Positions 5,460-7,009 of a stretch of 7,009 nucleotides of DNA are shown piece after piece. How positions within the stretch are numbered: position 1 is the first letter of the stretch; each line of letters starts with the position of its first letter. The stretch comes from Burkholderiaceae bacterium (GTDB lineage: Bacteria; Pseudomonadota; Gammaproteobacteria; Burkholderiales; Burkholderiaceae_C). The translations under genes were made by a program, and so were the position numbers. The stretch spans positions 1-7,009 of the forward strand of contig JAFMJA010000145.1 of assembly GCA_017853735.1 (NCBI GenBank), read 5' to 3'. The notes under the pieces are model-generated. The model did no database searches. It worked only from the letters and a program-made list of their open reading frames with translations, and was not told the origin of the DNA.

Positions 5460-6184
5460 TTTTTGGCGGTGCCCAGGTAGGTTTCGATCACGCGGGAGTC
5501 TTGTGCCAGTTGCGAAGCTGGACCTTGCAGACTGATCTCGCCCATTTCAAGCACATAAGCCTGATCGGCCACAGCCAGCGCGGCGCGGGCGTTCTGTTCA
5601 ATCAGCACAATGGTGACCCCGGTTGAGCGCAGAGTTTCAATGACTGAAAACACCTCCTTGACGATCAAGGGAGCCAGGCCAAGACTAGGCTCATCCAGCA
5701 TCAGCAGCTTGGGCTGCGACATCAGCGCACGACCGACAGCCAACATTTGCCTTTCTCCACCAGACAGGGTGCCCGCCTGTTGAGTGCGTCGCTCCTGGAG
5801 CCTTGGAAAGATGGCATAGACATCGTCAAGACGACCACGCCACGCCGTATTGCCCAGGCGGATCTGACGAAACCCACCCAAAACCAGGTTGTCCTCCACA
5901 CTCATGCTGCCAAACAGCTCGCGCTTTTCGGGTACCAGGGCCAAGCCCAGCATCACGCGCTCTTCAACACTCATGCCGACCAGCGATTGGCCTTCAAAGG
6001 TAATCTGGCCCTGGCTGGGCAGAAGGCCCATGAGGCTGTTGAGCAAGGTGGATTTGCCCGCACCGTTGGGTCCGATCACCGTGATCACGCTGCCTTTGTC
6101 CGCGTGCAGGCTCAGGCCATGCAGGACTTCAGCCTTGCCATAGCCGGCGTGAAGGTTCTTGACACTGAACAGGGGCTCGGTCAT
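5456..6184 (-). CDS. livF: ABC transporter ATP-binding protein, LivF type
   Basis: This 242-residue cytoplasmic ATPase belongs to a branched-chain amino-acid/HAAT-type importer, where it pairs with a LivG-type ATPase to power uptake through the LivH/LivM permeases. The motifs are in order: Walker A GPNGAGKST (38-46), Q-loop region VPEKRELFGSMSV (84-96), signature LSGGERQ (140-146), Walker B LLMLDEP (160-166) and the EQNA switch region (196-199). Gln stands at the usual switch His, as is typical of LivF proteins. The C-terminus ETYLGTAKK is also LivF-like. I chose the ATG at 6184, which gives the normal MTEPLFSVKNLHAGYG start one base after the LivG stop. The longer reading from 6271 would add 29 unrelated residues overlapping livG. 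The substrate cannot be told from the ATPase; relatives carry amino acids, amides, urea or aromatic acids. The gene overlaps the MarR gene by 4 bases. Confidence 0.95.
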   Translation of the reverse strand: MTEPLFSVKNLHAGYGKAEVLHGLSLHADKGSVITVIGPNGAGKSTLLNSLMGLLPSQGQITFEGQSLVGMSVEERVMLGLALVPEKRELFGSMSVEDNLVLGGFRQIRLGNTAWRGRLDDVYAIFPRLQERRTQQAGTLSGGERQMLAVGRALMSQPKLLMLDEPSLGLAPLIVKEVFSVIETLRSTGVTIVLIEQNARAALAVADQAYVLEMGEISLQGPASQLAQDSRVIETYLGTAKK

Positions 6185-6185
6185 G

Positions 6186-7009
6186 TCAATGTTCCGTTCC
6201 CAGATAGGCGGCGCGAACAGCCGGACTTTGCTGAATGGCTTGCGGCGTGCCCTGGGTGAGCAGGGTGCCAAACTCCATCACCACCAGGTGGTCGCAGACA
6301 TCCATTACCAGATCCATGTCATGCTCGACCAGCAAAATACTCATACCCTCGCCCTGCAATTGGCGCAGCACTGCAGCCAAGGCCTGTTTCTCCTGATGGC
6401 GCAAACCGGCGGCGGGCTCATCCAGCAGCAACAGGGCAGGATCGCCAGACAGCGCGCGGGCTATTTCCATCAGGCGTTGAGGGCCCATAGCCAGATTGCC
6501 AGCTTGTTCGTTCGCATAGTGGCCCATGCCGACGCGATCAAGCTGTCTTTGGGCCTCTTTCATCAGCCGCTTTTCCTCGCTCTGGTTGGTGCGCAGCATG
6601 GAGGCCAACACACCGCAGCTTCCTCGGGTGTGGGCACCCAGGGCAACATTCTCCAGAACTGTCATGTCCGGAATGATCTTGACATGCTGAAAGGTCCGCA
6701 TCAGGCCCATACGGGCAATGTCCCTGGCGTGCTTGCCCTGGACGGGTTCACCCCTGAAATGCACTTGACCCGCAGTGAGCGCAAGGGTGCCGGTGACCAG
6801 ATTGAAGAGGGTGGACTTGCCCGCGCCATTGGGTCCAATCAGTCCAACAATCTGCCCGGCATGGACCTGAAAAGAAATATCGTTGACGGCGACCAGGCCG
6901 CCAAAATTTTTCCGGATGTCGCGAATATCCAGTACCAGATCACCGATTCGGGGTTTACCTCGCTGCGCCAGGGGTTCGGCATCCTGAAAGTCGCCCCTGG
7001 GCTTGGCCG
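6186..7009 (-). CDS. livG: ABC transporter ATP-binding protein, LivG type, probably the C-terminal half of a LivM-LivG fusion (partial)
   Basis: The window holds the last 273 residues; the frame stays open to the right edge. Walker A is GPNGAGKST (window residues 58-66), the Q-loop is RTFQHV (104-109), the signature position reads LAMGP (172-176), Walker B is LLLLDEP (192-198), and the switch is VEHD (227-230). This domain order and the VMEFGTLLTQGTP tail are typical of LivG. The ABC domain begins near window residue 24 (LVLDIRDIRKNFGG). It is preceded by an in-frame polar stretch with no ATG, GTG or TTG, so translation must start outside the window. Fusion to a LivM-type permease is the likely explanation, since such fusions are known in this group of bacteria, but the permease itself is not visible. 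A GTG at 6764 lies downstream of Walker A and cannot be the start. The stop is one base before livF. Confidence 0.93.
   Translation of the reverse strand, partial: AKPRGDFQDAEPLAQRGKPRIGDLVLDIRDIRKNFGGLVAVNDISFQVHAGQIVGLIGPNGAGKSTLFNLVTGTLALTAGQVHFRGEPVQGKHARDIARMGLMRTFQHVKIIPDMTVLENVALGAHTRGSCGVLASMLRTNQSEEKRLMKEAQRQLDRVGMGHYANEQAGNLAMGPQRLMEIARALSGDPALLLLDEPAAGLRHQEKQALAAVLRQLQGEGMSILLVEHDMDLVMDVCDHLVVMEFGTLLTQGTPQAIQQSPAVRAAYLGTEH

Noticed and set aside
5594..5602. Gln in place of the switch His in livF (EQNA)
   Set aside because: This is the normal state for LivF-type ATPases and not a sign of inactivation.
6185..6271. Upstream start for livF that would add 29 residues
   Set aside because: The added residues overlap the end of the LivG-type gene and look unlike any LivF N-terminus. 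The ATG at 6184 gives the standard start.
6762..6764. GTG as start of the LivG-type gene
   Set aside because: Walker A and the first strands of the ABC domain lie upstream in the same frame, so this is an internal valine codon.

Overview
The window looks like chromosomal DNA of a GC-rich betaproteobacterium. The order Burkholderiales, probably family Comamonadaceae, is my inference from the character of the DnaK, DnaJ and GrpE proteins, from heat-shock promoters of the sigma-32 type, and from a branched-chain amino-acid type ABC transporter that appears to have its permease and ATPase fused. I see no mobile element, CRISPR array, tRNA or rRNA. All intergenic gaps are short (the longest is about 107 bases).

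Layout on the + strand: the left edge (2-550) holds the C-terminal third of a thiamine-diphosphate-dependent enzyme of the acetolactate synthase superfamily. It converges on dnaJ across a 24-base gap that contains an imperfect hairpin. Everything else is on the - strand. Read in the direction of transcription (right to left), the order is: the ATPase part of a LivG-like protein, open to the window edge and probably the tail of a LivM-LivG fusion; livF; a MarR-family regulator overlapping livF by 4 bases; a likely rho-independent terminator; a small cytosolic FKBP-type prolyl isomerase; then grpE, dnaK and dnaJ.

Two functional blocks follow from this. The first is a transporter block, where the ATPases of a Liv/HAAT-type importer are co-transcribed with a MarR regulator that ends the unit. 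The second is a protein-folding block. DnaK is the ATP-driven Hsp70, DnaJ delivers substrate and stimulates its ATPase, GrpE exchanges its nucleotide, and the FKBP isomerase sits immediately upstream.

The most interesting DNA is in the gaps of the folding block. A near-consensus sigma-32 promoter precedes grpE, and its -10 element lies inside one arm of a perfect 7-bp GC hairpin, while its -35 element abuts a second hairpin. A weaker sigma-32-like promoter lies between grpE and dnaK. Two stem-loops lie between dnaK and dnaJ. The genes themselves are ordinary members of well-known families, and I did not find a previously undescribed system.
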